Shown piece after piece: positions 6,275-6,308 of a DNA stretch of 6,308 nt (position 1 is the stretch's first letter; each line of letters begins with the position of its first letter). The notes beneath the pieces were generated by a model, which saw nothing but the letters and a program-made list of their open reading frames with translations, had not been told where the DNA came from and searched no databases. This DNA is from Burkholderiales bacterium. GTDB taxonomy: Bacteria; Pseudomonadota; Gammaproteobacteria; Burkholderiales; Burkholderiaceae_D. The stretch lies in the NCBI GenBank assembly GCA_028868455.1, contig JAGWUK010000189.1:1-6308 (forward strand). Reading direction: 5' to 3'. The position numbers and the translations under genes were made by a program.

Positions 6275-6300
6275 GTGATCGTATTTTTGAATGCGATCAC
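6275..6300 (+). repeat. Strong hairpin at the right edge
   Basis: GTGATCGTATT (6275-6285), loop TTTG, and AATGCGATCAC (6290-6300) form an 11-base-pair stem with one G-U wobble as plus-strand RNA. On the minus strand it is followed by TAATTTGTTCC, a weak T-rich tail, so it could end a minus-strand gene lying to the right. The perfect outer arms GTGATCG/CGATCAC could alternatively be an operator. The window ends 8 bases later, so context is missing. Confidence 0.45.
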
Positions 6301-6308
6301 CAAACTCA

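Larger units (their letters stand above)
5712..6308. other. Non-coding upstream region of the deaminase gene
   Basis: Nearly 600 bases without a well-supported gene. The left half (to about 5930) has the base composition of the genes and keeps the deaminase frame open. The right half is clearly richer in A and T. It should contain the deaminase promoter, but I found no convincing -35/-10 pair on the minus strand. Palindromes, two short plus-strand ORFs and an edge hairpin are listed separately. Confidence 0.6.

Noticed and set aside
1..6308. CRISPR array, tRNA, rRNA or toxin-antitoxin and defence genes
   Set aside because: No regularly spaced repeats, no tRNA-like cloverleaf and no defence-type domains were seen on either strand.

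Overview
The window reads as a piece of a betaproteobacterial chromosome, most like Burkholderiales and perhaps Oxalobacteraceae. This is inferred from moderate GC in the genes and from the protein families (a TctE/TctD-type two-component pair, a paired-subunit sodium:solute symporter and a COG3616-type amino acid deaminase). No rRNA or other strong taxonomic marker is present. All confident genes lie on the minus strand.

Positions 1-3772 hold one tightly packed operon, transcribed right to left. Its order is an OmpR-type response regulator (3056-3772), its membrane histidine kinase (1533-3059, 4-base ATGA overlap), a two-helix DUF4212 small subunit (1270-1530, 2-base gap) and the large sodium:solute symporter subunit (start 1264, 5-base gap), which runs off the left edge. 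The packing argues that the kinase senses a small solute or carboxylate outside the membrane and that the regulator sets expression of the symporter. The sequence does not identify the substrate.

Positions 3773-4406 (634 bases) have no convincing gene. They hold the regulator's upstream region, two neighbouring TCATGA palindromes, a strong hairpin at 4021-4064, an A6T6 palindrome at 4238-4251, and a complex inverted-repeat structure at 4354-4404 directly after the next gene's stop codon. The outer end of that structure resembles an IS6-family terminus.

Positions 4407-5711 encode a complete PLP- and zinc-dependent amino acid deaminase / D-serine dehydratase-like enzyme of alanine-racemase-like fold. 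Positions 5712-6308 are AT-richer to the right. They hold overlapping palindromes suited to a regulator site, two weakly supported short plus-strand ORFs, and a strong hairpin at the right edge.

I found no clear undescribed system. The most interesting items are the mutually exclusive or pseudoknot-capable inverted repeats after the deaminase and the sensor-symporter operon layout.
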